Of a stretch of 64,000 nt of DNA, positions 10,546 through 20,345 are shown one piece after another (position 1 is the stretch's first letter; each line of letters opens with the position of its first letter). The DNA is from Blastobasis lacticolella (Eukaryota; Arthropoda; Insecta; Lepidoptera; Blastobasidae): the NCBI GenBank assembly GCA_905147135.1, contig LR990055.1, positions 496,001 to 560,000 of the forward strand, written 5' to 3'. The position numbers and the translations under genes are program-made. The notes under the pieces were generated by a model. That model did no database searches. It was not told the origin of the DNA and saw nothing but the letters and a program-made list of their open reading frames with translations.

Positions 10546-11404
10546 GTTTCCCGTTTCTCCATTATTCGTGCGAAAAAAGCGAGCCGCGTGAAAATATCCC
10601 ACATTCCAACATCAGCGGGCGTTCATATCTCTTGAAAAAAGGCGAGATATATTAGGCCCTATCGCCTAATGGTGGGTAGTCGTGCTAATGTGAAATAAAT
10701 TGTTGACTACCGCCTCCCCGCCATTCCCTTCGAACCCCCCTGGGCTCCACGGTTTGCTTTGGATTGTGAGCATGGAACATTATAACGTGGTTTTCGAATT
10801 ACAACACGGTTCCCGCGGGAAAATTCGCCAGCGGATTTTAAGTAGGTAGGTCCGTTTTGGTTCGCAGGCAAAACATTGGCAGAGATTTTCTAATGTACAC
10901 AATCTACATAAGTAGGTACATACATAATTTTACGCTTTTTCCCCGTAGGAGTAGGCAGAGACACGTGTATTTAGTATTTCAAAAATTTTACAAAACTTAT
11001 AAAGAGTACCCAAAGCTTTTCGTTACTGTGAGTAACAAATTAAACCATTACTATTGAAATAAAAAGAGCGAACATGTCAGACAAAAATAAACCCAATTAA
11101 AGTCCCCATACGTCACAAAATAGAGTAACACACACACTCAAAATTGAATTCCCGAATTTCGACATCGAGACAACCCATTCGAGATTTAAACGCTCGTAGC
11201 GATGTCCCGACCGCGGGACATTTCGGGACATCACAGGACAAATTAAGGGGAATTACCTCGTGATTGTGGACGTATGAAATTTTGAACGCACGTTTTTCAC
11301 GTGTAATGAATTCTACGTGTCAAACGCGATTTAATGTTCGTATTACGATGCGATGTGGCGGTTTTGTGTACGGACGGAATGAGTACTTTATAATAATTAT
11401 TATA
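10546..11404. other. No gene recognised
   Basis: No repeat or gene was assigned. Around 11190-11245 the words GATGTCCCGACCGCGGGACAT and TTTCGGGACATCACAGGACA form short GTCCCG/CGGGAC palindromes, recalling but not matching repeat R1. Confidence 0.35.
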
Positions 11405-11512
11405 AAAAGATGGCCTGGGTAGTGAAGGAGTTACAATGCCGGTATGCTATTTGGAACATCCAGAGCGCTAGACCATCATTGCACGACGTTTGCCAATTGG
11501 GACAGCGCCTGA
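11405..11512. repeat. PIF-like MITE M2, decayed copy
   Basis: The right end CCAATTGGGACAGCGCC matches the TIR of the complete element at 19586-19715. TGCACGACG and GACCATCATTG correspond to its palindromic GACCATGGTCG core. The left end is decayed. Confidence 0.5.
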
Positions 11513-11599
11513 CTCCTGCCATAAATAAATATAAAAACCCCCGACTAAGTACAAAGTATACACTCAAATATTTCATAAAGTACTAAACTGATTGTAATT

Positions 11600-11760
11600 A
11601 TACACACCATCTTTGTATAATTACAAAGCTGGCTTTCACAGAAAGAAAACCGCATCGTAATCGGTCCATCTGTTCGAGAGCTACAAAGCCAGACACAGAT
11701 GCAGTTAAACTTGTAGCAACCTTCTTTTTTCGTCGGTGAATAAAAACACATGTAATCGGA
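11600..11760 (-). repeat. Repeat F2 copy, minus strand
   Basis: The words AAAGCTGGCTTTCACAGA, AACCGCATCGTAATCGGTCCATCTGTT, GAGAGCTACAAAG and TTTTTTCGTCGGTGAATAAAA are the reverse complement of the F2 blocks, in family order. Confidence 0.6.
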
Positions 11761-11924
11761 TCTGGATTGTATTTTACCACGTTAAACAAACATGATACAA
11801 GAGACTAGCAACTTCGCTCCATAGCTTATCACTGACATTATTACCCGTCTCCATGTAACTTGCTAACTTCGCGAGGAGCAATATTAAATAACTTTCGCTT
11901 TGACGCAAACCTGACCGCCCGCAG

Positions 11925-12270
11925 TGTGTACCAACTTAGACCTTTAAGTTATAATGCGAAGGAATATGCAAGAATTTTTGCTGCGAACCCATACAGCTTA
12001 TCGATTTTTTTATTCCATGCAGTGACAAGTAAGCAAAGAAGTCACCTGATGTTGGAATAAGGAGATCTGCAAGCGAACTAAGGTCACCGATATAGCCCGA
12101 AGGATTGCCAAGCTTAAGTGGCAGTGGGCACGGCACTTAGCTCGTAGAACAGTTGTCCGGTAAAGATCACAGGTACAATCTGGATGCGGAAGGCACAAGA
12201 CTGGCCTTTGTGGAGGTCTCTGGGACCTATGACCAGCAGTGGACGTCTTCCAGCTGATATATGAGTAGAG
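11925..12270 (+). repeat. Composite repeat, copy 2, ending in RTE LINE 3' end
   Basis: Direct repeat of 9525-9866, 2.4 kb away. Same order of blocks: GTACCAACTTAGACCTT, GCTGCGAACCCATACAGC, CACCTGATGTTGGAATAAG, AGCCCGAAGGATTGCCAAGC, then the RTE C-terminal code WQWARHLARRT and the GGATGCGGAAGGCACAAGAC 3' UTR. It lacks an internal segment of copy 1 and carries GGAATATG and GGA insertions. Confidence 0.7.
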
Positions 12271-12386
12271 ATTGTGCGTATTTTCAAAGGCAAATGTTTG
12301 CTTTGCGATTTATTGTGTCCGAAACCATGCTCCACATATTTTCTCCATCTGGGTGAAGTATGGAATATTTCCAGGTCTCCATGCTC

Positions 12387-12599
12387 TATACTCGGAGATG
12401 ATATTTCAGATCAAAAGTGTAAATAAATTGCCACTATAAAAATAAACCTAAGGGGTGGTGTATGTAAAATCATTGAAATTGAAATAAAAATTTCAAAATA
12501 TTAAAAAAAATACAATTTTATATAGTCCACCCCTTGGGTTTATTTTTTATAGTGGCAATTTGTTTCCACTTTTGATCTTGAATTTCAACTCCGAGCATA
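12387..12599. mobile_element. Hairpin MITE, about 213 bp
   Basis: The left arm (TATACTCGGAGATGATATTT, CAGATCAAAAGTG, AATTGCCACTATAAAAATAAA, CCTAAGGGGTGG) is the imperfect reverse complement of the right arm (CCACCCCTTGGGTTTATTTT, TATAGTGGCAATT, CCACTTTTGATCTTGAAATT-like, CCGAGCATA). The arms are about 85 bp with few mismatches around an AT-rich loop (about 12465-12510). It has no coding capacity and the superfamily is not assigned. Confidence 0.75.
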
Positions 12600-13144
12600 A
12601 CTACTATTAAGGACAATTGGGTGCAAAAGTGGTTCATGGGGTTGCGCTAGAAGTATCATTCGCGCAACAAACATTCGCAATGCGAACGTTGCGCGCGCAA
12701 TTGGTAACCCGATGTTTGTTTCAATGTACTCACTAAAACGTGCGCGAACATTGCGCAAGCAAAAATTTACGCAACTTATGCTCGTTCACTTAAAAACGTT
12801 CCCGGTCAGGACAAACCATATAACAGCGTCTTGCTTCTTAAAAAATTACTTCCGAAGACGGCGAACCAGATTAGTTGGCAACAAAAAGCAAAGAGTTTGT
12901 TCTAATTTAATCAGCCTTGGGCGAGTCTGCGGCGGATAGCTGACGCAATTATCCGCAGGGCGATTCTCAACGGAAGGTCCGCGCCGTCTTGCCGAAGTAA
13001 CTAGGATAGAAGTGTTCAGTTTTTAGATGAAGCTGTATGGGAGTAATATTCGTATAATTTTTTTAGACAGCTTTCTGATACTCTTCTAGTTATAAGTACT
13101 GGGTGTAATTTACATTCACGATGCATAGGTATAGTCAGCATTAG
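12600..13144. other. No gene; GCGCAA-rich inverted motif cluster
   Basis: Between 12658 and 12765 the words CGCGCAACAAACATTCGC, GCGAACGTTGCGCGCGCAA and GCGCGAACATTGCGCAAGC form overlapping inverted repeats around CCCGATGTTTG. This may be a small palindromic element. The rest is unassigned. Confidence 0.35.
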
Positions 13145-13465
13145 AAATAGTTAAGTATCGTGACTGACCGCCGTGACCCTGCTACCAGGGGAACCTAACC
13201 AGATTGGATTATGGTTACACATTCAGGCGCCTGAATGTGCAGGTTTCATAATGTTTTCCCTCATCGTAAAAGCATCGGTTTGTATTCAACTAACGTATAG
13301 CTAGTGTCAAATAAGAAGAGACTTGGTGGTTCGACTTGCGCTGCATATGATTACCTGCGCGAAATTCCCTCCACTGCCATTTGACAAGTATCTTCTTTCG
13401 TGACGCGGGTTATACATGACTGTACATGTACATGACTCAGAAAAAGTCATTGTTGGTTCCCCGGT
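13145..13465 (-). repeat. SINE-A copy with a 130-bp insertion
   Basis: Minus-strand SINE-A blocks run from ACCATAATCCAATCTGG to the ACGTTAGTTGAATAC region. They break at about 13297 and resume at about 13428 with CATGACTCAGAAAAAGTCATTG. The inserted segment has no recognised family. Confidence 0.55.
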
Positions 13466-13847
13466 ACCTTTCAGCAACCGACGCTCATTGTACAACAAAG
13501 AATACAGAACAAAAATCCGGATGAGCGCAAAAAGCCGTAGCAGCACTCGCAGGGTTAAATCACAAATCATCGTAAGCGCGGATCAGGGGGCAAGGGGCCC
13601 CGTGATAACTTACGATTTTTAACCCTACGACTGCCAATGGGATCCAACGTGGGCTTTGAATTCATTGCTCCGGATTATCCGCTAATAATTCATTGTTATT
13701 TTTGACTGTCATTGTTCACTGAATGTAGTTTCGCACAATGGGGTAAGGTTTTTATTTCACACACATACACATGCACATACAGTAAGTGACGCACTAGCAA
13801 AATATTTAAAAACGTAAAAGTATAAATAGTATAGAGAAAAGTATAGA

Positions 13848-13970
13848 GGTCTTCTTAGTGGCGGGCAACGCATTGGTAGCGCGCCTGGTGTTGCTGTTGT
13901 CTATAGGCGGCGGTAACTACTTTCCGTCAGGTGGCCTGCATGCCTGTTTTCTGTCGTATTGCATAAAATA
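13848..13970 (+). repeat. LINE-J1 3' end
   Basis: The 3' coding end and UTR of LINE-J1 (GGGCAACGCATTGGTAGCGC, GTTGCTGTTGTCTATAGGCGG, GTCAGGTGGCC, GCCTGTTTTCTG) ends in an A-rich tract. It matches 36120-36340 and 53905-54275. Confidence 0.65.
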
Positions 13971-14232
13971 AATTAACAATTAAAAATATATGATCCATAC
14001 AACATTCCTGTTCACGTTTCACCCTATAATAATTAGTTACAAAAATCACTTGTTATCTGTAGGTACACGAAATTTCAAGTTCAATTTATTGATTTGTTCG
14101 TTTATTACACAGTTTCGCTTAAGTGATATTATAACAAATAAATATAAAAGTATAGGCGCAGTTAGTATATTTCTGCTATATCGAGTTTTTTTGTGAAGAA
14201 AGAGGTTTGAAAGGACCTCAGCAAGTTAATTA

Positions 14233-14467
14233 CTAGTAACAACCGCTCCAATTTGGCTTGAGCCAACCAAGCCGTCGATACTAATAAAATAAAATAAAGT
14301 CGCTTTTGGATTAATTCGGATGCTCGGGTGAGCCGACCTTTTTCAGACGTCCGACCATGTCCCTCGCCCGCACCCAAGAGCGACTTCATTTTATATAACA
14401 TAACGATTAGTGTCAACTGCAACTGACGGTTGGTCGGCTCCAGCTAAAACGGAACTTCTGTTACTAG
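14233..14467. mobile_element. PIF/Harbinger-like MITE M1, complete
   Basis: A 235-bp element with long imperfect TIRs: the left end starts CTAGTAACAACCGCTCCAAT and the right end finishes TTCTGTTACTAG. The arms also pair through GTCGCTTTTGGATT/CCAAGAGCGACTTCATTTTA. It is flanked by TTA on both sides (14230-14232 and 14468-14470), the 3-bp TTA duplication expected of PIF/Harbinger elements. A second copy at 39084-40841 is split by a LINE. No transposase is encoded. Confidence 0.75.
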
Positions 14468-14892
14468 TTAAACGAGCATATTATGGTATCTCCCTATCTG
14501 TAAAGGAAGAATAGTAAGGTTGTACTGATGGAGCCTATTTCTACTTGTAAATACAAGATTAAACTGTACATCTATCCGAGCGTACACGTATGGTCTCCGT
14601 GAATTGGTATCATTATAAACATAAATTATGAATTTTAACGTCCCCTAGTGTCCCCCACGGAACCCTCTGCAGGTCATAAATTCCCCATAGCCGTGCAAAT
14701 TGAAAGCGCTCGTTGTGACGTCGCGAACCCCTTTATGAATGTACTGTTGCGGAACCCTAATTTGGTTTACAGTCCGGGCATTTTTATGCGAAGTACTTTC
14801 GTTGTCTATGTTGTGTCTGGTTTCCATATGATATTTCAGATTCGAAACTCTACTATTGGCGTGTAATAGAAGAGTATAAATAATACCCTAAT

Positions 14893-15230
14893 GTGTAAAA
14901 ATATGACACAGTTTTTTAAACAAGATTAGTTTTAGTCAAGTTTCAGTGAGCTGAACTAGTGACACTAATTAATTCGGCTTTGTCCCCTAATTTAACCAAA
15001 TGCAGGACGTTACTGGATAATGTCCCGGATTCGGGACGTGGAACGGCGGGTCAGATTAGGGACGTTGATATGCAATAGGTACGGTTTGTGCTAATATTTG
15101 ATTTATCTTTTACGGCATATAAATAGGCAAGTGGGCCACCTGACGGAAAGATGTCACCGACGCCTATGGTCATCAGCAACACCAGAGCCACCACCTTGCT
15201 CCGAAACAAGTAAATTAACATAGTGTTAGT
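14893..15230 (+). repeat. Repeat R1, copy 2, interrupted
   Basis: Matches the reverse complement of 421-667. It breaks at about 15097 and resumes at about 15203 (AAACAAGTAAATTAACATAG). The intervening 105 bp include GGGCCACCTGACGGAAAGATG, a LINE 3'-end phrase, so a LINE fragment appears to have inserted here. Confidence 0.65.
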
Positions 15231-15309
15231 TTTTTTATAATTTTAAATTTTAGCAAAATTTTAAAGCAGCTACGTCATGCTGAATCTACATGAAATTCTC
15301 GTTTAGTAT

Positions 15310-15560
15310 CTTAATAACCTAACCTAACCGACAGAAAAAGTCGGATAATACTCTACCAAGTTTACTAAAAATCAAATATATTCTGAACTGCTGAACCGAC
15401 TTTAACGAAACAAAGCAAGAACCATCTCGATTAATCTGGCTTTCAAATAGAGAACCGCATCTAAATCGGTCCATCCGTTTGAGAGCTAGTACGAGAACAT
15501 GTTTCGTCAGTGCTGACCATGTCTCGCAGCCATAGATTATCACAGGTTTAATAATTATAT
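15310..15560 (-). repeat. F2 copy followed by RTE RT fragment
   Basis: Positions 15310-15485 are repeat F2 (minus; TAACCGACAGAAAAAGTCGG, AACCGACTTTAACGAAACAAAG). Minus strand 15485-15545 encodes IIYGCETWSALTKH, the YGxETW motif near the C-terminus of RTE-type reverse transcriptases. Only this short piece remains. Confidence 0.55.
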
Positions 15561-15599
15561 TCTAGTATAAGCCCTTTGAGTTTGACAGGGTTGTTAGGG

Positions 15600-15860
15600 T
15601 TACCGATGGCTGCCGTGTGTTCCCACCATTTGGCTTAAGCTGCAGAGATTCAGGACTTCACATAGGCCGATGTCGCCAGACTCGTGCATCACGTATCGGA
15701 GGTATTTGGATTTATCTGTTCTATTGACAGCACGAAATATCAATGAGCATCCGATATTGCTAAGCACAGCGATATTAGGAAGCACATCAAAAGAGTGGCG
15801 AGCTCGATTCGGTGCTGGTTCGACTAGCCTTAAAGTACGGTCACCCATCCGCTTCCCATC
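15600..15860. other. Overlapping 82-codon ORFs on both strands, not recognised
   Basis: Both strands stay open for about 80 codons (minus 15600-15848, plus 15670-15918). The sequence is less AT-rich than its surroundings. Neither translation has a recognised domain. Opposite-strand mirrored ORFs suggest compositional chance or a decayed repeat. Confidence 0.3.
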
Positions 15861-15884
15861 TGCATGCTTTCCTTTTTTTTATAT

Positions 15885-16095
15885 TACTCAGAGACAAACG
15901 AGCAGACAGTCAATCTGATGGTAAGTAGTATCTGTTGCCCATAACATCTACAATTATACAAAAATGTTGAACCGCAGCTGCGTTGTCACCGTGAGAACTG
16001 AGATGAAATGCCTCTTGCCTGTAACTTCGCTGGCAACCTTATCCTTCAAACCGGAACACAACAACTTTGGCTATCGGTGCCACAAGCAAGCTGGG
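15885..16095 (+). repeat. Repeat F3 copy
   Basis: Starts TATTACTCAGAGACAAACGAGCAGACAG and continues GATGGTAAGTAGTATCTG, GAGATGAAATGCCTCTTGCC, CTGGCAACCTTATCCTTCAAA. The same order is seen at 36890-37140. Confidence 0.6.
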
Positions 16096-16324
16096 CCGCT
16101 GATATATCTATCTAGAAATGTGACTGTTACATAGCATTATCGGTCCGGTACGCTATTTGCAGCAAAAGTCCCATGAATCGGCGGCGATGCAAATGGCACG
16201 GCGTAGCTAATTTACACGCACGTAAATTTGTACCGGACGCCTCGTTGCGGACGCACTCGCGTTCGACTTCAAGTATTTGGTACTACAACAGCTACAATTA
16301 ATAATAAGTATACATTTTTTGTTG

Positions 16325-16557
16325 GCCGTGTGGCGTACGGCAGAGTAAAATAGCACCAACCCCTTACACTCGTGAGTGTCAAAATATCTAGAGTCTCCGC
16401 AGGCTGGAAAATGGGCAGCAGCGTTTTCCATTGTTATATCTATTACATTGCGATCTCCAACCCGCCTGCCAAGTGTGAAGATTGTGGCAATAACTTCCCC
16501 TTTCGTGGGAAAGGCCCTAAGTCCTGCAGTGGGCTGGTTTTGGGTTGTGATAATAAT
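16325..16557 (+). repeat. Repeat F4 copy
   Basis: F4 runs GGCCGTGTGGCGTACGGCAG, AATAGCACCAACCCCTTACACTCGTG, GGCTGGAAAATGGGCAGCAG, CGATCTCCAACCCGCCTGCCAAG, CTTCCCCTTTCGTGGGA and CCTGCAGTGGGCTG to a TGATAATA end. Other copies: 32690-32945, 38508-38735, 48985-49240 and minus 56055-56320. Ending in TGA triplets suggests mobilisation by the RTE LINE machinery (inference). Confidence 0.7.
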
Positions 16558-16589
16558 ATATTTAAAACTATATTAGTAGTTTAGCAGTT

Positions 16590-16850
16590 ACTAGCGGGCC
16601 CGGAGCGACTTCGTTCGCGTGGTGCACTGATAAATTAGGGCATAGCGGGGTATCCCGTTTGAATTGGAACCGCCCGACTGGGGAAGTACCTCCGCCTAAC
16701 AGAATACCGCAGCCAAACAATACATTTGTCTGTGTTTGACGATTGTGTTCCTGTCCGTGAGTAACCGATTGGGAACCGTGGCTTTGGCAGTGGAGAGGCT
16801 TTGACTTTTTGTTGCCAGAGCAACGGGGTGGGCAATGTGGTAGCAATATT
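16590..16850. other. Helitron-like end plus unassigned sequence
   Basis: CGGAGCGACTTCGTTCGCGT (16601-16620) is the inverted form of the GCGAACGAAGTCGC phrase near the end of Helitron-like elements in this window (29073, 33155, 55737-56053). The following 230 bp, open on the minus strand for about 90 codons, have no recognised product. Confidence 0.35.
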
Positions 16851-16853
16851 GCT

Positions 16854-17280
16854 GGTGTTGTAAAGTAGTCAAGTCCGGGACTCCATAATTTAGGAGTCGA
16901 CTCATAATTATGCGACTTGACTCATTATGACAGAGACTCCATTGCCTGAGTTTTCGAATAGACTCGAGTTGGCGATTAGTGCTCGAGTCTTTTATGGGCT
17001 CGAGTCTGTTCATGTAACGAGGTTCGCTCGAGTCTTTAGTATGTAGTTTGCGATGATATGGTATGGTGTGTTAAACTGTAGTATAATTCGCTGTGGTGTC
17101 TTACATTAGGCCTGTGATACTTGAGAGACTTAGTCGTAGTCGCTCGAGTTATGTTTAGACTCAAATCCGTGCTTTAATGACTCGCACTCGACTCGGCTTT
17201 AGACTCAGTGATTGTTTAGGTCACTGGGCCCAGCAAAATTTATAATTTTAACCTCCCGGACTCGAGCATTTTACAACACT
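16854..17280. mobile_element. hAT-like non-autonomous element rich in GACTCGAG motifs
   Basis: The left end GGTGTTGTAAAGTAGTCAAG (then TCCGGGA) is mirrored at the right end (TCCCGGACTCGAGCATTTTA then CAACACT), TIRs of about 27 bp with few mismatches. A CAGTGTTG-like terminus is characteristic of hAT superfamily ends. The interior holds many variants of the palindrome GACTCGAGTC in both orientations. No transposase is encoded. An 8-bp target duplication was not clear. Confidence 0.65.
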
Positions 17281-17469
17281 ACGTCCCACGCTGCGATTGC
17301 GTGATATCGTTACATTTTAGCTTTAGATTTATCTAGTCCACTTCAAGCATTAAGCTTTATCCTCTTCCTTTCTAACATTTACAATAATTTCAGCTTCTAG
17401 GGTCTAACTCCACGTCCTTACCGCGCCGTCACCTCCCCGCCCCGATTCCCGCGGACGTAATGTAATTTT

Positions 17470-17545
17470 CATGCGAAATACGCCGCGTACGCTGCGCACA
17501 CCGCGCAAGCCGCGCACACCGCGCGCACCGAGCACGCCTCGAATA
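17470..17545. repeat. GC-rich degenerate tandem repeat
   Basis: Repeating 10-12 bp words around CCGCGCACACCG (CTGCGCACACCGCGCAAGCC, CGCGCACACCGCGCGCACCG) sit inside AT-rich DNA. It is strikingly CpG-dense. No gene start was recognised beside it. Confidence 0.5.
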
Positions 17546-17639
17546 GCGATTCGATAATGTATAGACACGGACGATGTTCAAAGTGATCTTGAATATCTTT
17601 TCTGCTTGTCGGAGGATCCGGCTGCTTTGCCTACTAAGA

Positions 17640-17745
17640 TATACGTTAGTAGTCGCTCCAAATTACATGATCTGCTTAATCCTGGATTATGGTCAGAGCG
17701 GGCCTCGGCCCTCGTGCGCGAGAGCACAAACGTGACATTAGCGCC
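17640..17745 (+). repeat. SINE-A 3' fragment
   Basis: AGTCGCTCCAAATTACATGATCTG and the phrases up to GCGCGAGAGCACAAACGTG correspond to the last third of SINE-A. Confidence 0.55.
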
Positions 17746-18139
17746 TTAGATGAGTAATACTCGGACGCAGTTATGGCTAGTTTTCATTAACTTGGTGCTG
17801 TGACTTTTTTATTTTTGTAGTTTATGTTCTACCGTCTTCGTGTCACTCTTCCATTTAATCAATACAAAACACCCAACTTCTTACGGGCCCCTAAAATCCC
17901 TTTCATTGCCCTCAGATCTATTTGCATCTAAATAGCCCTTGCCAGTCCAGCGGCAAACGTTGAGAGCGAAACTTTTCATCTCTCCAACAATTATCCCCAT
18001 ACACCCTTTAATTGTTATAATATGCAAATATAATCACATTACGTATTCACCTACGAATGCAATTGTTATATTCAGTGTTTCTATATGTTGATTGAATTGT
18101 CTGAGGGCTTTGTGTTATTATTTTTAGTACCCGACTAAA

Positions 18140-18350
18140 TGTGTATCTGTGGAGGTGTGTGTCTGTTTGTGGAATCGTAGTTCTCGAACGGATTCACCGA
18201 TTTGGATATAGTTTTCTATATTTGAAAACCAGTTTAATCAAGATAGTTTTTAGCTTTGTTTCATTATAATCGGTTCAGTTGTATATAGAATAATTGAGTA
18301 TACGTAAACTTAGTCGGGGGTTATATGACTTTCTGTCGGTTAGGTTACAA
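18140..18350 (+). repeat. Repeat F2 copy
   Basis: GTGTGTCTGTTTGTGGAATCG, CTCGAACGGATTCACCGATTTGG, CCAGTTTAATCAAGATAG, TAATCGGTTCAGTTG and ATATGACTTTCTGTCGGTTAG appear in family order. Confidence 0.65.
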
Positions 18351-18454
18351 TTACTTAACGGTTGTCTATCTGTTTTCTTCTTTCAGTGTACCTTGTACTG
18401 TATGTTATTATGTCATCACTATGTTATGTCATTGTTATCGTCCTAGCGCTTATC

Positions 18455-18700
18455 CCGGCCTCTGCTAGGGTCCACTTCGCACGGTCTTCGGCATCCACGC
18501 GTCGTAGGCCGTTGTCAATCCATTGCTTCTTGGGTCGCCCAGGGGGCTTTTTTCTTGATACCGGCACCGGCACCTATTTCCCACGTATTTCTGAGGCTTA
18601 CGCAAAATGTGACCAAACCAACGCAGACGAGCCTCCTCGATCATATCTGCGATATCTCTCACGCCAAGACTGCCACGGATGTACTCGTGACGTACTCGTC
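18455..18700 (-). pseudogene. RTE-type LINE RT C-terminus
   Basis: Minus strand 18690 to 18465 is open and encodes RDIADMIEEARLRWFGHILR, followed by a basic stretch. This is a signature of the C-terminal end of RTE/BovB-clade reverse transcriptases. The rest of the ORF is absent. The plus-strand 121-codon ORF over the same place is its shadow. Confidence 0.75.
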
Positions 18701-18766
18701 ATCACTATGTCATGTAATATTACATAACGACGAAAGATAACTGAGAACAGATTCTGCCAGCAGGGC

Positions 18767-19140
18767 TTTGATCCTGGTACAGAAATCGTGTTAGTAACAT
18801 TACAATTGAATCGCATGTCAAACGTGTGATTGTTATTCAAATGACAGATGTTGAGTTGCAACTTTCATGAGTTCGAACTTTTCCACAATTCGTTTTCTGG
18901 TACTTTAGTTGCATTATGGTTTTAAATGGCTGTCGGTACTCCAATAAATAAATTACTTAGTTGCATCTTTCTTATTTGTCAAACTGCCTTCAATTCTGTC
19001 AACGATAACGTATCAAAGGTCGAACAATGATTTAACTGCAATTTAACTGGAATGATGCTGGGACTGACTCGATACCTCGACGAATTAGAGTAACATCACA
19101 GTTACATTGCAACATAATAACAATTGCATTGCACACTAGA
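18767..19140. mobile_element. MITE-like element M3, copy 1
   Basis: About 375 bp shared at roughly 90% identity with 53113-53517: AATCGCATGTCAAACGTGTG, TTTCATGAGTTCGAACTTTT, GATGATGCTGGGACTGACTC. The ends are short inverted repeats (CTGGTAC... and ...GCACACTAGAA, better preserved in copy 2). A LINE 3' tail (19150-19222) follows directly. Confidence 0.65.
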
Positions 19141-19149
19141 ACTTGCTAT

Positions 19150-19222
19150 GATTTTTTTCTGTACGTCTATTTTGTATACTATTTATTGTGCACAAGAAAT
19201 GTTAAATAAATAAATAAATAGA
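19150..19222 (+). repeat. LINE 3' UTR tail
   Basis: TCTGTACGTCTATTTTGTAT, TTGTGCACAAGAAATG and a TAAATAAATAAATA tail match 45050-45110. Confidence 0.6.
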
Positions 19223-19582
19223 ATCGGTACCAGATAGTAGATGGCTGACGCGCTTTAATTATTTGTTATCGACACTCGCTTTTAAGGTCTCAGTCCAGTG
19301 CAAAATGCATCAGCCAGCCGTTCGATGCTATTAGGGCGAAAATCGTCAAAGCACACAAAAAGCCCCTACTGTCCCCTTGTGGAGGTTCTAGGGAGGGGGG
19401 GGGCAGAAAGGGGGGTAACAAATCCATTAGCGACTGCATACCTGCATCGCGACAAATATTTGTGTAACAGATTGGGAGTAGGATTAATAAATTGCGTAGG
19501 ACGATGTATGAAGAGCTTTTAGTACAGATTTTAGGTTATCTGGCATGTTGGTTAGGTGTTTTAGAATTGATAGGGTTGATTT
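19223..19582. other. No gene; short poly-G run
   Basis: Includes AGGGAGGGGGGGGG at about 19391-19404. Two overlapping ORFs of about 75 codons show no recognised domain. Confidence 0.35.
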
Positions 19583-19585
19583 TTA

Positions 19586-19715
19586 GGCGCTGTAATATTT
19601 GGCAACGGTCGTGTGACCATGGTCGTAAGACGGACGACGCCCGACCAATAAAAGACCTCAAAACCGCCCGTCGCACAACCATGGTTGTACGACCGTTCCC
19701 AATTAGGACAGCGCC
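19586..19715. mobile_element. PIF/Harbinger-like MITE M2, complete
   Basis: A 130-bp near-palindrome: the left TIR GGCGCTGTAATATTTGGCAA and the right end TTCCCAATTAGGACAGCGCC are reverse complements with a few mismatches. Internally GACCATGGTCGT mirrors ACAACCATGGTTGT. It is flanked on both sides by TTA (19583-19585 and 19716-19718), the PIF/Harbinger target duplication. Other copies are at 31735-31852 and 11405-11512. Confidence 0.75.
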
Positions 19716-19718
19716 TTA

Positions 19719-20345
19719 GAGTGACAGACGGCGGTTTTAAATACAGTCCAATACTAGGCCAACTCCACATTAGTAAAGAATTTGGCCATAATCTCCACGG
19801 ATGGAAGTAATGCCCGTATCAGCTATAGGGATAACTCAGGCGCTCTGAATTATGCTCACACCAAACGTTGAGTGCCTTTTGTACAGGCCGCAGCGACACT
19901 GACAACGCCATGGAGGACTCCATAATAATGGTTTTTTTATAACATAAATTAATACTTAATGATCGTTAGTCGACGGCATACTATAGGCACTATCCTTCCA
20001 AAACGTGTGCGTCCGATTTGGACCGGCCGAAAATCCGTACTCTCTGTCCTTTCACGGACGGATATTGCATTTTCCCCGAGGTAATGTCATTATTGGCCGG
20101 ACTAGGCTGAACGATGATATTTTTTATTCTACGCCGTGACTCTAGGCTTGTACATTTTTGTGATAGAGGGCGGCAAATGAGCTAGCGAGTCTCCTGATCG
20201 AAAGTGATCACCGTTGCCAATAGTCACCCCTTTTTGTAATATAGGGAGGTTAAAGAGCTAGCGAGTCGCCTGATGGAAATGATCACCGTTGCTCATAGAT
20301 ACCCGTACCCGAGGATTCGTGAATACGTTGCCTGCCTTTGATGTG
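19719..20345. other. No gene; tandem LINE 3'-end phrases at the end
   Basis: At 20170-20300 two copies of GAGCTAGCGAGTC(T/G)CCTGAT.GAAA.TGATCACCGTTGC lie about 75 bp apart. They correspond to LINE 3' UTR text, followed by GTGAATACGTTGCCTGCC. The remainder is unassigned. Confidence 0.4.

Noticed and set aside
15600..15918. Mirrored 82-codon ORFs as genes
   Set aside because: Open on both strands with no recognised motif; best explained by composition.
18362..18727. 121-codon plus-strand ORF
   Set aside because: It is the antisense of an RTE reverse transcriptase C-terminus read clearly on the minus strand.
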